Shown piece after piece: positions 25,500-35,146 of a stretch of 64,000 nucleotides of DNA. Position 1 is the stretch's first letter. Each line of letters opens with the position of its first letter. The position numbers and the translations under genes are program-made. Under the pieces are notes generated by a model. That model worked only from the letters and a program-made list of their open reading frames with translations. It was not told the DNA's origin and did not search any database. The stretch is from an uncultured Aquimarina sp. (GTDB taxonomy: Bacteria; Bacteroidota; Bacteroidia; Flavobacteriales; Flavobacteriaceae), in assembly GCF_947492965.1 (NCBI RefSeq), contig NZ_CANLOZ010000005.1, forward strand, positions 124,001-188,000, read 5' to 3'.

Positions 25500-27272
25500 A
25501 TGAATACAATTACTAGATTATTTGATTTTCCGCATTATCAATTAGAGAAATATAACCTAGACAAAGCCTTAATCACCAAATATAATGGAGAATGGGTCGC
25601 TACTTCAACGAAAGAATATGTAGAAAAAGCAAATCAGATCAGTCGTGGTCTTTTACGATTAGGTGTAAAACCAAATGATAAGGTTGCTATTATTTCTTCA
25701 AATAACAGAACCGAATGGAACATTGTAGATATCGGTGTATTACAAATTGGGGCTCAGGATGTGCCTATCTACCCTACTATTTCTCAAGAAGATTATGAAT
25801 ATGTATTAAATCACTCTGAATCTATGTATTGCTTCGTGTCTGATGACGAAGTTTTACAAAAAGTAAATAACATTAAAGTAAATGTTCCTTCACTAAAAGG
25901 AGTATATTCTTTTACTGACCTTGACGGTTGTGATAGTTGGAATAAAGTTTTAGAACTTGGAAAAGACGACAGCAATCAAGAAGAGGTAGAAAAAATAATG
26001 GCGTCTGTAAAAGAGGACGATCTAGCAACTTTGATTTATACTTCCGGAACTACCGGAAGACCAAAAGGTGTAATGCTAAGCCATAAAAACGTGGTAAGCA
26101 ATGCATTGCATAGTTCTACAAGATTCCCAATTGTAGATGGAGAAACAAAAGCATTGAGTTTCTTACCTGTATGTCATATATATGAAAGAATGTTGATGTA
26201 TTTATATCAATACAGAGGAGTTGGAATTTACTTCGCAGAATCACTAGAAACGATTAGTGATAATTTAAAAGAAGTAAAACCAGATGTAATGACTGCGGTT
26301 CCTAGATTATTAGAAAAAGTATATGACAAGATTATTGCTAAAGGAACTGATCTTACTGGAATTAAAAAGAAATTATTTTTCTGGGCCGTTGAATTAGGTT
26401 TAAAATATGAACCATATGAAGCCAACGGATGGTGGTATGAAAAGAAACTAGGAATAGCAAGAAAACTAATATTCAGTAAATGGCAAGAAGCTTTAGGAGG
26501 AAATCTAAAAGTAATTGCATCTGGTAGTGCTGCATTACAATCTCGACTTGCCAGAGTATTTAATGCTGCTGGAATTAGTGTGATGGAAGGCTATGGATTA
26601 ACCGAAACATCTCCTGTAGTATCTGTAAACGATGTACGGGATAGAGGTTTTAAAATAGGTACTGTAGGAAAAATGATTCCAGAAACCGAAGTTAAGATTG
26701 CAGAAGATGGAGAAATTCTTGTAAAAGGTCCTCAAGTGATGATGGGATATTATAAGGATGAAGAAAAAAGTAAAGAAGTATTACAAAACGGATATTTCCA
26801 TACTGGAGATATTGGAGAAATAGATGGTGAAGGTTTCTTACGAATTACAGATCGTAAAAAAGAGATGTTCAAAACTTCTGGAGGAAAATATGTTGCTCCT
26901 CAAGTAATCGAAAATGCGATGAAACAATCTCGTTTTATAGAACAAATTATGGTCATTGGAGATGGAGAAAAAATGCCAGCTGCTTTCGTTCAACCTAATT
27001 TTGAATTTGTGAAAGACTGGGCAACGAGAAAAGGAATTTCGATTGGTGCTACTCATGAAGAAATTGTTTCCAACCAAACAGTAATTGACCGTTTCCAAGA
27101 AGAAGTAGACGAACATAACGAAAAATTCGGAAAATGGGAACGCATCAAAAAGTTTGAACTAACTGCAGATGAGTGGAGTATCGATGCTGGACACCTTACT
27201 CCTACTATGAAATTAAAAAGACGTGTAATCAAGGCAAAATACCAAGATTTATACGCTAAGATTTATGGCTAA
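25500..27272 (+). CDS. Long-chain acyl-CoA synthetase (AMP-forming)
   Basis: This 590-residue adenylate-forming enzyme has the P-loop-like motif YTSGTTGRPKGVMLSH, the GYGLTETSP motif, YFHTGDIGE and the DRKKEMFKTSGGKYV hinge with its catalytic Lys region. The length and motifs fit the long-chain fatty acid--CoA ligase (FadD/FAA) group, which activates fatty acids with ATP and CoA at the membrane. It lies just upstream of the beta-oxidation operon and carries the same palindromic operator, with a 5' leader of about 160 nt. It supplies the acyl-CoA used by the following genes. Confidence 0.93.
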   Translation: MNTITRLFDFPHYQLEKYNLDKALITKYNGEWVATSTKEYVEKANQISRGLLRLGVKPNDKVAIISSNNRTEWNIVDIGVLQIGAQDVPIYPTISQEDYEYVLNHSESMYCFVSDDEVLQKVNNIKVNVPSLKGVYSFTDLDGCDSWNKVLELGKDDSNQEEVEKIMASVKEDDLATLIYTSGTTGRPKGVMLSHKNVVSNALHSSTRFPIVDGETKALSFLPVCHIYERMLMYLYQYRGVGIYFAESLETISDNLKEVKPDVMTAVPRLLEKVYDKIIAKGTDLTGIKKKLFFWAVELGLKYEPYEANGWWYEKKLGIARKLIFSKWQEALGGNLKVIASGSAALQSRLARVFNAAGISVMEGYGLTETSPVVSVNDVRDRGFKIGTVGKMIPETEVKIAEDGEILVKGPQVMMGYYKDEEKSKEVLQNGYFHTGDIGEIDGEGFLRITDRKKEMFKTSGGKYVAPQVIENAMKQSRFIEQIMVIGDGEKMPAAFVQPNFEFVKDWATRKGISIGATHEEIVSNQTVIDRFQEEVDEHNEKFGKWERIKKFELTADEWSIDAGHLTPTMKLKRRVIKAKYQDLYAKIYG

Positions 27273-27408
27273 TTCAATTCACTGATTACAAATGTATGGT
27301 GTAAAACTTTAACTTTAAATCAGTAAACTCCTCATTTTATGGGGAGTTTTTTTATTAATTCATCAGAAAAATGTAAATTACTTGCTCTTTTTGTAATTTT
27401 TTACCCAA

Positions 27409-27430
27409 TTTATTATGCGTGCATAATAAA
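27409..27430. promoter_or_regulatory. Palindromic operator in the marR promoter
   Basis: Perfect 10-bp arms tttattatgc and gcataataaa flank a GT centre. The site covers the region where the -33 element of the TACCTTTA (-7, 27438-27445) promoter should lie, so binding would block RNA polymerase. The core is shared with the site at 25327-25342. Confidence 0.75.
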
Positions 27431-27437
27431 TTTTTCT

Positions 27438-27445
27438 TACCTTTA
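27438..27445 (+). promoter_or_regulatory. -7 box of the marR/beta-oxidation operon
   Basis: TACCTTTA (TAnnTTTR) lies 20 bp before the marR ATG and just downstream of the palindromic operator. Confidence 0.55.
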
Positions 27446-27465
27446 CAGCATAACAAATTTTCTGA

Positions 27466-27921
27466 ATGAGAGAAAAAACAATTGATTATGCACTCCGCGC
27501 TACATGGATGGCTGTAGCCAAGATGTACAACGAGGAAGCAAGTAAAAAAGGAAGTACTATGGCAACCGGATTTGCTTTAATAAGCATTGATCCCGAAAAT
27601 GGAACACCATCTACTTCTTTAGGCCCAAAAATGGGTATGGAAGCCACTAGTCTATCAAGAACTTTGAAAACCATGGAAGAAAAAGGATTGATCTTCAGAA
27701 AGAAAAATCCTCAAGATGGACGTGGCGTATTAATCTATCTAACTCCTTTTGGATTAGAAATGAGAAACTTTTCTAAAGACGTAGTATTTACTTTCGATCA
27801 TGCTGTACGAAAGCATGTTCCAAAAGAGAAACTTGATACTTTCTTAGAAGTTTTTCAAATGATTAATGATCTCATAGCTACAAAGAAAATTTACACGAAT
27901 AAAGAATCTATAACATCTTAA
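27466..27921 (+). CDS. MarR-family transcriptional regulator of fatty-acid degradation
   Basis: This 151-residue protein has the winged-helix layout of MarR: the recognition region TSLGPKMGMEATSLSRTLKTM and the wing with KNPQDGRGVLIYLT. It heads the beta-oxidation operon, and the next gene starts 19 bp later. Perfect palindromes with a common core occur before its own gene and before the acyl-CoA ligase gene. I infer an autoregulating repressor that releases DNA when bound to a fatty acyl-CoA or fatty acid, as reported for MarR-type regulators in other bacteria. Confidence 0.9.
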   Translation: MREKTIDYALRATWMAVAKMYNEEASKKGSTMATGFALISIDPENGTPSTSLGPKMGMEATSLSRTLKTMEEKGLIFRKKNPQDGRGVLIYLTPFGLEMRNFSKDVVFTFDHAVRKHVPKEKLDTFLEVFQMINDLIATKKIYTNKESITS

Positions 27922-27940
27922 CAACCAGAAGTTAAAAAAA

Positions 27941-30346
27941 ATGAAAAGAGTCATTAAAAAAGTTGCAGTCGTTGGTTCAGGAATAATGGGCTCAGGTATT
28001 GCGTGTCATTTCGCCAATATCGGTGTCGAAGTACTATTATTAGATATCGTACCAAGAGAATTAAACGACAAAGAAAAGGCAAAAGGCCTTACACTAGAAA
28101 GTAAAGTGGTTCGTAACAGGTTAGTAAATGATTCACTAACTGCCGCTCTTAAATCCAAACCTTCACCAATATACAGTCAAAAATTTGCTGCTCGTATCAC
28201 TACTGGAAATCTGGAAGACGATATCGCAAAAGTAGCTGATGTAGACTGGATCATCGAGGTTGTCGTAGAAAGACTTGATATTAAGAAACAAGTTTTTGAA
28301 AATTTAGAAAAGTATAGAACACCAGGAACTTTAATTACTTCTAATACTTCTGGTATTCCAATTAAATTTATGAATGAAGGAAGAAGTGAAGATTTCCAAA
28401 AGCATTTTTGTGGAACGCACTTCTTTAACCCTGCTAGATACCTAAAATTATTCGAAATCATTCCTGGACCAAACACTTCATCTGAAGTACTTGAGTTCTT
28501 AAATGGATATGGAGAGCAATACTTGGGTAAAACTTCAGTTGTAGCAAAAGATACACCTGCTTTTATCGGTAACCGTATTGGTATCTTTAGTATCATGAGT
28601 TTATTCCATATGGTAAAAGAGATGGGATTAACTATAGAAGAAGTAGATAAATTAACAGGTCCTGTAATAGGTCGCCCAAAATCTGCAACTTTTAGAACTG
28701 TAGATGTGGTTGGTTTAGACACCTTAGTTCACGTGGCAAATGGTATTGCTGATAACTGCCCAGATGATGAACGCCATGAATTATTTAAACTTCCTGATTT
28801 CATCAATACCATGATGGAAAATAAATGGTTAGGAAGCAAAACAGGACAAGGGTTCTATAAAAAACACGTTTCTCCAGAAGGAAAAAAGGACATTCTTTCT
28901 CTTGATTTAGATACGCTAGAATATAGAGAAAAGAAAAGAGCATCATTTGCTACTTTAGAAATGACCAAAACTATTGACAAAGTAGTAGATCGTTTTAAAG
29001 TATTAGTAGCAGGAAAAGATAAAGCTGGAGAATTTTATCGTAAAAACTTAGCGGCTCTTTTTGCTTACGTATCTAATCGTATTCCTGAAATCACAGATGA
29101 CCTTTATAAGATCGATGACGCTATGAAAGCTGGTTTTGGTTGGGAACATGGACCTTTCCAAATCTGGGATGCTGTAGGCGTTGAAAAAGGAATCGAAATG
29201 ATGAAGGCAGAAGGATATGAGCCAGCTGCTTGGGTAAATGATATGATCGCTTCAGGAAGTACTTCTTTCTATACTGTAAAAGAAGGTGCTACTTATTACT
29301 ACGATATTCCTAAAAAAGAACAAGTAAAAGTTCCAGGACAAGATGCATTTATCATCTTAGATAATATCCGTAAATCCACAGAAGTTTTCAAAAACAGTGG
29401 TGTTGTGGTTGAAGATCTTGGAGATGGAATCCTAAATGTAGAATTCCAAAGTAAGATGAACACTATCGGTGGAGATGTGCTTGCAGGATTAAATAGAGCT
29501 ATCGATATTGCTGAAAAGGATTTCCAAGGGTTAGTAGTTGGTAATCAAGCAGCTAATTTCTCAGTAGGAGCTAACATTGGAATGATCTTTATGATGGCTG
29601 TTGAGCAAGAATATGATGAATTGAATATGGCAGTAAAATACTTCCAAGATTCTATGATGCGTATGCGTTACTCAGCTATCCCAACAGTAGTTGCTCCTCA
29701 CGGAATGGCATTAGGTGGTGGATGTGAAATTTCACTTCATGCCGATAAAGTTGTGGCTGCAGCAGAAACCTATATGGGATTAGTAGAATTCGGAGTTGGT
29801 GTAATTCCTGGTGGTGGTGGATCCAAGGAGATGGCACTAAGAGCATCGGATCTTTTTAGAAAAGATGATGTAGAGCTAAATGTTCTTCAGGAGCACTTCT
29901 TAACTATCGGAATGGCAAAAGTATCGACTTCTGCTTACGAAGCATTTGATACTAATCTTCTTCAAAAAGGAAAAGATATCGTAGTAGTTAATAAAGATCG
30001 TCAGATTGCTACTGCTAAGGCATATGCTAAATTAATGGCTGAGCAAGGATATACACAGCCAGTGAGAAGAAAAGATGTAAAAGTACTTGGTAAACAAGCA
30101 CTAGGAATGTTCTTAGTAGGTACAGATTCTATGGAAGCTAGTAAATACATCTCAGAACATGATCATAAAATAGCAAATAAGTTAGGTTACGTAATGGCTG
30201 GAGGAGACTTATCAGAACCAACTTTCGTGACAGAACAATATTTGTTAGATCTAGAACGTGAAGCTTTCTTATCATTATGTACAGAACGCAAAACGTTAGA
30301 GCGTATAGAACACATGCTTAAAAAAGGTAAACCTTTAAGAAACTAG
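27941..30346 (+). CDS. Bifunctional 3-hydroxyacyl-CoA dehydrogenase / enoyl-CoA hydratase
   Basis: The 801-residue fusion begins with an NAD-binding Rossmann domain (VGSGIMGSGIACHFANIG) followed by the hydroxyacyl-CoA dehydrogenase C-terminal domain, including GFGWEHGPFQIWDAVG at about 395-410. A crotonase-type hydratase domain at about 480-700 has GMALGGGCEISLHADKVVA and ETYMGLVEFGVGVIPGGGG. The order is dehydrogenase first, the reverse of E. coli FadB. It carries out the hydration and NAD-dependent oxidation steps of beta-oxidation. It sits between marR and the thiolase. Confidence 0.94.
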   Translation: MKRVIKKVAVVGSGIMGSGIACHFANIGVEVLLLDIVPRELNDKEKAKGLTLESKVVRNRLVNDSLTAALKSKPSPIYSQKFAARITTGNLEDDIAKVADVDWIIEVVVERLDIKKQVFENLEKYRTPGTLITSNTSGIPIKFMNEGRSEDFQKHFCGTHFFNPARYLKLFEIIPGPNTSSEVLEFLNGYGEQYLGKTSVVAKDTPAFIGNRIGIFSIMSLFHMVKEMGLTIEEVDKLTGPVIGRPKSATFRTVDVVGLDTLVHVANGIADNCPDDERHELFKLPDFINTMMENKWLGSKTGQGFYKKHVSPEGKKDILSLDLDTLEYREKKRASFATLEMTKTIDKVVDRFKVLVAGKDKAGEFYRKNLAALFAYVSNRIPEITDDLYKIDDAMKAGFGWEHGPFQIWDAVGVEKGIEMMKAEGYEPAAWVNDMIASGSTSFYTVKEGATYYYDIPKKEQVKVPGQDAFIILDNIRKSTEVFKNSGVVVEDLGDGILNVEFQSKMNTIGGDVLAGLNRAIDIAEKDFQGLVVGNQAANFSVGANIGMIFMMAVEQEYDELNMAVKYFQDSMMRMRYSAIPTVVAPHGMALGGGCEISLHADKVVAAAETYMGLVEFGVGVIPGGGGSKEMALRASDLFRKDDVELNVLQEHFLTIGMAKVSTSAYEAFDTNLLQKGKDIVVVNKDRQIATAKAYAKLMAEQGYTQPVRRKDVKVLGKQALGMFLVGTDSMEASKYISEHDHKIANKLGYVMAGGDLSEPTFVTEQYLLDLEREAFLSLCTERKTLERIEHMLKKGKPLRN

Positions 30347-30432
30347 CATTAAGTAATTAGATTACAAGATTGCAAGGTTATCAACTATCCAATCAATCTA
30401 AAAATCAAATAATCTAAAAAATCCATAAAGAA

Positions 30433-31623
30433 ATGAAAACCGCATATATAGTAAAAGCATATAGAACAGCCGTAGGAAAAGCACCTCGCGGAGTGTTCAG
30501 ATTTAAAAGAACTGATGAGTTAGCTGCTGAAACAATTCAGCACATGATGAAAGAACTTCCTCAACTAGATAAAAGTCGTATCGACGATGTAATCGTAGGA
30601 AATGCAATGCCAGAAGGATCACAAGGATTAAACATGGCTCGTTTAATTTCATTAATGGGATTAGAATCTATTGATGTACCAGGAGTAACGGTTAATAGAT
30701 TTTGTTCTTCAGGAATAGAAACTATTGGTATGGCTACTGCAAAAATACAAGCCGGAATGGCAGATTGTATTATTGCAGGAGGTGCTGAAAGTATGAGTTC
30801 TGTTCCAATGACAGGATACAAGACTGAATTAAACTATGATTTAGCAAAATCTGGTCATGAAGATTATTATTGGGGAATGGGAAATACTGCCGAAGCTGTT
30901 GCGAATCAGTTTAAGGTTTCTAGAGAGGATCAAGATGAGTTCGCTTACAATTCTCATATGAAAGCTTTAAAAGCACAGGCAGAAAATCGTTTCCAGGATC
31001 AAATCGTTCCAATCAATGTAGAGCAAATTTATGTTGACGAAAATGGTAAAAAGGCATCTAAATCATATACTGTAACTAAAGACGAAGGACCACGTGCTGG
31101 AACTAGCAAAGAAGTGTTAGGTAAACTACGTCCTGTTTTTGCTGCTGGTGGTAGTGTTACCGCTGGAAACTCTTCTCAGATGAGTGATGGTGCTGCTTTT
31201 GTAATGGTAATGAGTGAAGACATGGTAAAAGAACTTAATCTAGAACCAATTGCTAGATTAGTAAACTATGCTGCTGCAGGTGTAGAACCAAGAATTATGG
31301 GTATTGGTCCTGTAAAAGCTATTCCTAAAGCATTAAAACAAGCAGGTCTTAAGCAAGACGATATAGAACTTATTGAACTTAACGAAGCATTTGCATCACA
31401 ATCCTTAGCGGTTATGCGCGAACTTAATATCAATCAGGATATAGTAAACGTAAACGGAGGAGCTATCGCATTAGGACATCCTCTTGGATGTACTGGAGCA
31501 AAACTATCCGTGCAGCTATTTGATGAAATGCGTAAACGTGATATGAAAGGAAAATACGGAATGGTAACCATGTGTGTTGGAACCGGACAAGGTGCTGCAG
31601 GTATTTTTGAATTTTTAAATTAA
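30433..31623 (+). CDS. Acetyl-CoA C-acyltransferase (3-ketoacyl-CoA thiolase)
   Basis: This 396-residue thiolase has the acyl-accepting Cys91 in [14 protein letters not shown], the His motif [15 protein letters not shown] and the second catalytic Cys in [12 protein letters not shown]. It catalyses the thiolytic cleavage step of beta-oxidation and is the partner of the HAD/ECH fusion 86 bp upstream. NEAFA and GHP motifs are intact. Confidence 0.95.
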   Translation: MKTAYIVKAYRTAVGKAPRGVFRFKRTDELAAETIQHMMKELPQLDKSRIDDVIVGNAMPEGSQGLNMARLISLMGLESIDVPGVTVNRFCSSGIETIGMATAKIQAGMADCIIAGGAESMSSVPMTGYKTELNYDLAKSGHEDYYWGMGNTAEAVANQFKVSREDQDEFAYNSHMKALKAQAENRFQDQIVPINVEQIYVDENGKKASKSYTVTKDEGPRAGTSKEVLGKLRPVFAAGGSVTAGNSSQMSDGAAFVMVMSEDMVKELNLEPIARLVNYAAAGVEPRIMGIGPVKAIPKALKQAGLKQDDIELIELNEAFASQSLAVMRELNINQDIVNVNGGAIALGHPLGCTGAKLSVQLFDEMRKRDMKGKYGMVTMCVGTGQGAAGIFEFLN

Positions 31624-31656
31624 GAAAAACTAGAATAAAGAAATAACACTAATAAA

Positions 31657-33465
31657 ATGAGTACAGAAACTTTAAATAAAGACATTCTTAGAGGAGGACA
31701 ATTCCTTGTTAAAGAAACGAAAGCTGAAGATGTATTTACTCCAGAAGATTTTTCTGAAGAGCAAAAGATGATGCGTGATAGTACTAAAGAATTCGTTGAT
31801 CGCGAACTTTGGGCACACTGGGAAAGATTTGAATCAAAAGATTATGCTTTTACAGAGGAATGTATGAAGAAAGCTGGTGAGCTTGGTCTTCTTGGTGTAG
31901 CAGTTCCTGAAGCGTATGGTGGACTAGGAATGGGATTTGTTTCTACAATGTTAGTATGTGATTACATTTCTGGTGCTACAGGATCGTTTAGTACTGCATT
32001 TGGAGCACATACTGGTATTGGTACTATGCCAATTACATTATATGGTAATGAAGAACAAAAACAAAAATATGTTCCTAAATTAGCTTCTGGTGAGTGGTTT
32101 GGAGCGTACTGTCTTACAGAGCCAGGTGCTGGTTCTGATGCAAACTCTGGTAAAACAAAAGCTGTATTGTCAGAAGATGGATCACACTACCTAATATCTG
32201 GTCAAAAAATGTGGATCTCTAATGCAGGGTTCTGTAATGTATTTATTGTATTTGCTCGTATTGGAGATGATAAAAATATCACAGGATTTATCGTAGAAAA
32301 TGATCCTTCTAATGGAATTTCTCTTGGAGATGAAGAGAAGAAATTAGGAATCCACTCCTCTTCTACTCGTCAGGTATTCTTTAGCGACACTAAAGTTCCT
32401 GTAGAGAACATGTTATCTGAAAGAGGAAACGGATTTAAAATTGCAATGAATGCATTAAATGTTGGGCGTATCAAATTAGCAGCTGCTTGTTTAGATGCAC
32501 AACGTAGAGTAATTGGTGAAGCTACAAAATATGCTAATGAGCGTATTCAGTTTAAGACTCCAATTATGAACTTTGGAGCGATCAAAGCTAAGATTGCTGA
32601 AATGGCAACGAATACGTATGCTGATGAATCTGCTTCTTATAGAGCTGCGAAAAATATTGAAGATAGAATTGCTATCCGTCAAGCGGAAGGAAATACGCAT
32701 CAAGAAGCTGAATTAAAAGGAGTTGAAGAATATGCAATTGAGTGTTCTATTTTGAAAGTAGCAGTTTCTGAAGACGTTCAGAATACTACCGATGAAGGTA
32801 TCCAGATTTTTGGAGGAATGGGATTCTCTGCAGACACGCCTATGGAATCTGCTTGGAGAGATGCTCGTATTTCTCGTATCTATGAAGGTACTAACGAAAT
32901 CAACAGAATGTTAGCTGTGGGAATGTTAGTGAAGAAAGCAATGAAAGGACATGTAGATCTTTTAGGACCAGCAATGAAAGTTGCTGATGAACTAACAGGA
33001 ATTCCTTCTTTTGATACTCCGGATTATTCCGTATTATTTTCTGAAGAAAAAGAAATTCTTGCTAAACTTAAGAAAGTATTCTTAATGGTAGCAGGATCTG
33101 CTGTTCAGAAATTCGGTCCACAATTAGAGGAGCACCAACAATTATTGATGGCTGCTTCAGATATTCTTATCGAAATCTATATGGCTGAATCTACGATCTT
33201 ACGTACAGAGAAAAATGCAAAACGTTTTGGAGAAGATTCTCAGGAAATCCAGATCGCAATGTCTCAATTATATTTATACAATGCCGTAGATATTATTATC
33301 AAGAAAGGAAAAGAAGCGATCGTTTCTTTTGCTGAAGGTGATGAGCAGCGTATGATGCTTATGGGACTTAAGCGTTTTACTAAATATGCAAATCAACCAA
33401 ATGTTGTTGCATTAAGAACTAAAATTGCAGATAAAGTAGCCGCAGAAAACGGATACTGCTTCTAA
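31657..33465 (+). CDS. Acyl-CoA dehydrogenase (long, VLCAD/ACAD9-like)
   Basis: The 602-residue FAD enzyme has the usual N-terminal, beta and C-terminal acyl-CoA dehydrogenase domains: YCLTEPGAGSDANSGKT, KMWISNAGFCNVF, and the QIFGGMGFSADTPMES to RISRIYEGTNEINRM region with the catalytic Glu. A further helical domain of about 170 residues, as in very-long-chain enzymes, makes it longer than the usual 380-400. It carries out the first oxidation step of the pathway and is the last gene of the marR operon, closed by a strong terminator. Confidence 0.94.
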   Translation: MSTETLNKDILRGGQFLVKETKAEDVFTPEDFSEEQKMMRDSTKEFVDRELWAHWERFESKDYAFTEECMKKAGELGLLGVAVPEAYGGLGMGFVSTMLVCDYISGATGSFSTAFGAHTGIGTMPITLYGNEEQKQKYVPKLASGEWFGAYCLTEPGAGSDANSGKTKAVLSEDGSHYLISGQKMWISNAGFCNVFIVFARIGDDKNITGFIVENDPSNGISLGDEEKKLGIHSSSTRQVFFSDTKVPVENMLSERGNGFKIAMNALNVGRIKLAAACLDAQRRVIGEATKYANERIQFKTPIMNFGAIKAKIAEMATNTYADESASYRAAKNIEDRIAIRQAEGNTHQEAELKGVEEYAIECSILKVAVSEDVQNTTDEGIQIFGGMGFSADTPMESAWRDARISRIYEGTNEINRMLAVGMLVKKAMKGHVDLLGPAMKVADELTGIPSFDTPDYSVLFSEEKEILAKLKKVFLMVAGSAVQKFGPQLEEHQQLLMAASDILIEIYMAESTILRTEKNAKRFGEDSQEIQIAMSQLYLYNAVDIIIKKGKEAIVSFAEGDEQRMMLMGLKRFTKYANQPNVVALRTKIADKVAAENGYCF

Positions 33466-33532
33466 TAATAATTTTAATAAATCCTATCCTAAGGATTAAA
33501 ACTAGGAAAGTTGTTTAATTTTGATTTAATAG

Positions 33533-33564
33533 ACCGCCTTTCTGTTGGGGAAAGGCGGTTTTTT
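33533..33564 (+). terminator. Terminator of the beta-oxidation operon
   Basis: A perfect 9-bp stem accgccttt/aaaggcggt (33533-33541 with 33551-33559) is followed by T6. Confidence 0.9.
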
Positions 33565-33582
33565 ATTTCTTATATTATCTAA

Positions 33583-34377
33583 TCATCCTCTACAACCACG
33601 GATCACACCAAAAAGGAAGTCATCAGCAGCTTGCCCATACTCATCTCCACAATTTCTATCAAAAGGATTCGTACTTCCTCCAAGCACTCTTCCACATTGA
33701 TCATGATCTAAACAATCTTTAGTCCAAGCACTGGCAATAGTAAAAATTCCTGGACATCCAGATCCACAGCGACCTAAACAACGATCTCCATTAACTAGTT
33801 TTCGATCACTAAAGGATTGTCCATTGTTATCATCATATTCGGCTGTAACATAGGTGTTCTTTCTGATACAGGTAATACCTTCATCATTACCTTTCGACAA
33901 GTTTGTTTGAGAACCTTTTATTACGATTTTCTCGTAACGATAATTATTCGGGGATTTCGCCCAATACTCTAATAGTCGTAACAAGGTAAACTCTGCCATT
34001 GTAAAATTATCTACAGAACCATCTTTAAATAAATACATTGATAACTCTTCTCCTAACATCAATAGCGTTTCTTTTTCTTTGGTAGAAAGTATTACATTTT
34101 TTCCGTCTATTTCAATAAACTCGTTGCTGTAATCTATCGAAGCTGTAATTCTTACATCATTAATAGAAACTTTAACCTGATAGTAATTCAAATCCTTACT
34201 GGTTACCTTATAACCAATCTGAAAGCCATTTATTTCTTTATTTCCTTCTAAATGATCTTCTTGGTGCACTTCTAGACCAAGCACTTCTTTTGTTTGTATA
34301 TCTTCTTGTTTATCACAAGAAAATAACACCAAAAGGAATAAAAAAAATAATCCGTAAAATCTAAAATGAATTTTCAT
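33583..34377 (-). CDS. Lipoprotein with a phospholipase A2-like His-Asp motif
   Basis: This 264-residue protein has a lipoprotein signal with the anchor Cys21 (LLVLFSC). Residues 22-195 match nothing I recognise. The C-terminal 70 residues are Cys-rich: GDRCLGRCGSGCPG resembles the calcium loop of phospholipase A2, and DCLDHDQCGR (His225-Asp226 flanked by Cys222 and Cys228) matches the CxxHDxC active-site signature. An Asp at 245 followed by AADDF resembles the second catalytic Asp helix. It may be a surface or periplasmic PLA2-like lipase. The assignment rests on motifs only. It is monocistronic and convergent with the fatty-acid operon. Confidence 0.6.
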   Translation of the reverse strand: MKIHFRFYGLFFLFLLVLFSCDKQEDIQTKEVLGLEVHQEDHLEGNKEINGFQIGYKVTSKDLNYYQVKVSINDVRITASIDYSNEFIEIDGKNVILSTKEKETLLMLGEELSMYLFKDGSVDNFTMAEFTLLRLLEYWAKSPNNYRYEKIVIKGSQTNLSKGNDEGITCIRKNTYVTAEYDDNNGQSFSDRKLVNGDRCLGRCGSGCPGIFTIASAWTKDCLDHDQCGRVLGGSTNPFDRNCGDEYGQAADDFLFGVIRGCRG

Positions 34378-35146
34378 AATAAAATATATTTAAGTTGGTT
34401 CCTTAAAGATACCCAGGTAAAATTCTTTGAAGACAAAGAAAATATTATGAAAACATTAATCTATTATAACGTAAAGACAGGCTTTAAAAGTAAACCTAAA
34501 AAATTCTAAACCGATGATTTCTAGAAGATATGATCGATACAACAAAAAGTAGCGCGTACTGGCAAAATCCTAAAAATTACTGAAATACTATAAAAAATTG
34601 TTAATTATAGCTTGTTTCTCAACATATTATGTGAAATAGTAAGAATTTATCAACACGAAAACGTTGTAGTAACTTTTCGAAACTCAAAAATTGAATATTT
34701 CGTAATAACTTAGTGGAAATTTAACACAAGAAACACTTTTACAAACTAAAATTTACGAATTATGAAAACAATTTCACCTCCTCCGAAAATTTCTAAATTG
34801 TTTGAGCTACTCTAATTAAACAAACTTTTCTTTTAAATATTCAGTCAGGAATACAAGAATAAATTTCTAAAATAAAGATTGCCGAGAAAAAATTACTTAT
34901 TACTTGTCGTTATAACTAATATGTCATCAGTCAAATAATTACCAAAAGACTATTAGTTTAAAAATTCTTTAAAACGGTGTAACGTAAATCAGTGTTACGA
35001 TTATTCCTATTTCAAATACATACGACCAGCTCATTATTAATCTCTTCAGGCTCTTTTTTCCGACAGCGAAAATTTGAGAAAAACACAAATTTACTTACGT
35101 ATTTAAAACCTCCGTTCTCATTAAAGAACACAAAAAATCTTATGAA
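34378..35146. other. 769-bp intergenic region / amylase leader
   Basis: No conventional gene is visible. It contains the 17-codon frame at 34762-34815, a CAAC/GTTG-flanked acgaaaac motif near 34651-34666, a gtaac/gttac inverted pair near 34978-34998 and a candidate promoter (TTTG 35073-35076, N19, TAcgTATT 35096-35103) just before the alpha-amylase gene. The length suggests regulatory content for the divergently arranged lipoprotein and amylase genes. Confidence 0.45.
34762..34815 (+). CDS. Possible 17-codon leader peptide (speculative)
   Basis: ATG-initiated frame MKTISPPPKISKLFELL followed by TAA, 331 bp upstream of the amylase gene. Three consecutive prolines could slow ribosomes, as leader peptides sometimes do, but no attenuator hairpin is obvious and chance is quite possible. 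Confidence 0.2.
   Translation: MKTISPPPKISKLFELL

Noticed and set aside
28177..28722. A 181-residue antisense frame inside the HAD/ECH fusion gene
   Set aside because: It mirrors the codon pattern of the coding strand; no start signals or recognisable domains, and the sense gene is certain.
34651..34666. LacI/MalR-type operator in the amylase leader
   Set aside because: Only a partial CAAC/GTTG symmetry is present and no regulator gene is nearby.
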